64,000 nt of DNA from 40CM-4-68-19 sp036513415. GTDB lineage: Bacteria > Myxococcota > Myxococcia > Myxococcales > 40CM-4-68-19. This document shows, in pieces, positions 63,565-64,000 of the stretch. The stretch is taken from assembly GCA_036513415.1 (NCBI GenBank), contig DATBZA010000158.1:61497-125496 (forward strand), written 5' to 3'. How positions within the stretch are numbered: position 1 is the first letter of the stretch; each line of letters starts with the position of its first letter. The notes under the pieces were generated by a model that worked only from the letters and a program-made list of their open reading frames with translations, was not told where the DNA came from and searched no databases. The position numbers were made by a program, and so were the translations under genes.

Positions 63565-64000
63565 TCAAGAATGTAGGTGCCGGCGGGTGATCATCTGGAC
63601 GGGCCCCAGGAAGAGGTGCTTCTCGGTGTACGCCTGTCCGCGGCTCGACTTCCCGGTGGGGTGCTCGAGCCACTGGCGCGCCACGACCTCGCCATGGTGT
63701 CCCAGGCCGGAGAGCAGGTTGGGCTCGGCGTGCGCGAGGTAACGCCGGACCAACGGCCGGAGCAGCGAGTGGAACTTCGCTCCGGGCAGCGAGGAATGGC
63801 GGCGGTCCTCGTGCAGGCGGCCGTCGAACTCGGCGGAGATGTGCAGCAGCTCGTGCAGCAGGGTCTCCACCCTCTCTTCCGGGGTGCTGGCGCGAAAGAA
63901 CTTGGGCCGCAGCGTGATGCAGTAGAAGGCGCGCTTTCCCCTGAGCAGGACCCGGGTGTTTGCCAGCGGCTTGATGGTGGCCCGCGAGCCGCGGCGGGCC
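63565..64000 (-). CDS. Putative zinc metallopeptidase-like protein, 5' end beyond window
   Basis: At least 145 residues, continuing past the right edge. The readable part begins with a basic segment (RGSRATIKPLANTRVLLRGK), then FYCITLRPKFFR, and a HELLHISAEFDGRLHED segment: an HExxH zinc motif followed by a further His about 11 residues on. LVRRYLAHAEPNLLSGLG and VARQWLEHP follow. The layout resembles small putative metallopeptidases of phage and bacteria. Not confidently placed. Confidence 0.6.
   Translation of the reverse strand, partial: ARRGSRATIKPLANTRVLLRGKRAFYCITLRPKFFRASTPEERVETLLHELLHISAEFDGRLHEDRRHSSLPGAKFHSLLRPLVRRYLAHAEPNLLSGLGHHGEVVARQWLEHPTGKSSRGQAYTEKHLFLGPVQMITRRHLHS

Overview
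The window looks like a chromosomal stretch of a GC-rich (roughly two-thirds G+C or more by eye) Gram-negative delta-type proteobacterium, most likely a member of the Myxococcota. Pointers are a PilZ protein of the kind first catalogued as a Myxococcus paralogous family, a receiver-DUF4388 regulator, several outer-membrane lipoproteins, a sigma-54 response regulator with its kinase, and SelB beside biosynthetic and catabolic genes. The lineage is inferred from gene content, not from a marker-gene tree. Coding density is high, and many neighbouring genes overlap by 4 bases (ATGA or GTGA).

Layout. 18-5932 (minus): a cobalamin-riboswitch operon with TonB receptor, beta-propeller-like lipoprotein, binding protein, permease and ATPase. 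The lipoprotein is a candidate BtuG-like B12 capture protein. 5929-7002: three small genes (ComEA-like, unknown, DUF3467). 7081-9341: an esterase and glycerol kinase. 9342-9817: no convincing gene, but short repeats. 9818-14847: PilZ, RadA, an MFS transporter, GpsA and a membrane protein. 14896-20935: a PLP enzyme and a branched-chain amino-acid-type ABC importer whose LivM and LivG are fused. 20998-30315: a receiver-DUF4388 protein, then nuoE-F-J-K-L-M-N. 30501-31163: an Smr protein.

31246-40301 (minus): one tight six-gene unit read as M20 peptidase, AstA, AstD, SelB, histidine kinase, sigma-54 regulator. 40389-43114 (plus): a ferritin-like protein, Dtd, a HIT protein and a lower-GC AAA ATPase that looks acquired. 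43183-45983: glutaryl-CoA dehydrogenase and a poly(A)-polymerase-type nucleotidyltransferase. 45987-54530 (minus): a second Liv-type importer with two CoA ligases and an alpha/beta hydrolase embedded, which reads as an uptake-and-activation module for an unknown carboxylic acid. 54650-58434: ExbB-ExbD-ExbD divergent from a TonB-dependent receptor. 58472-61487: RNA pseudouridine synthase, GMC oxidoreductase and its small Tat-type partner. 61521-64000: an S74-domain lipoprotein, a MerR fragment, a PPi-type phosphofructokinase and a partial zinc-peptidase-like gene.

Between the genes lies a family of about 170-bp elements with long terminal inverted repeats (two full copies, one half copy). There is also a REP-like perfect palindrome inside selB and a 22-bp sequence present twice between genes. 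The strongest candidates for something undescribed are the BtuG-like lipoprotein in a riboswitch operon, the inverted-repeat element family, and the Liv transporter with two CoA ligases.
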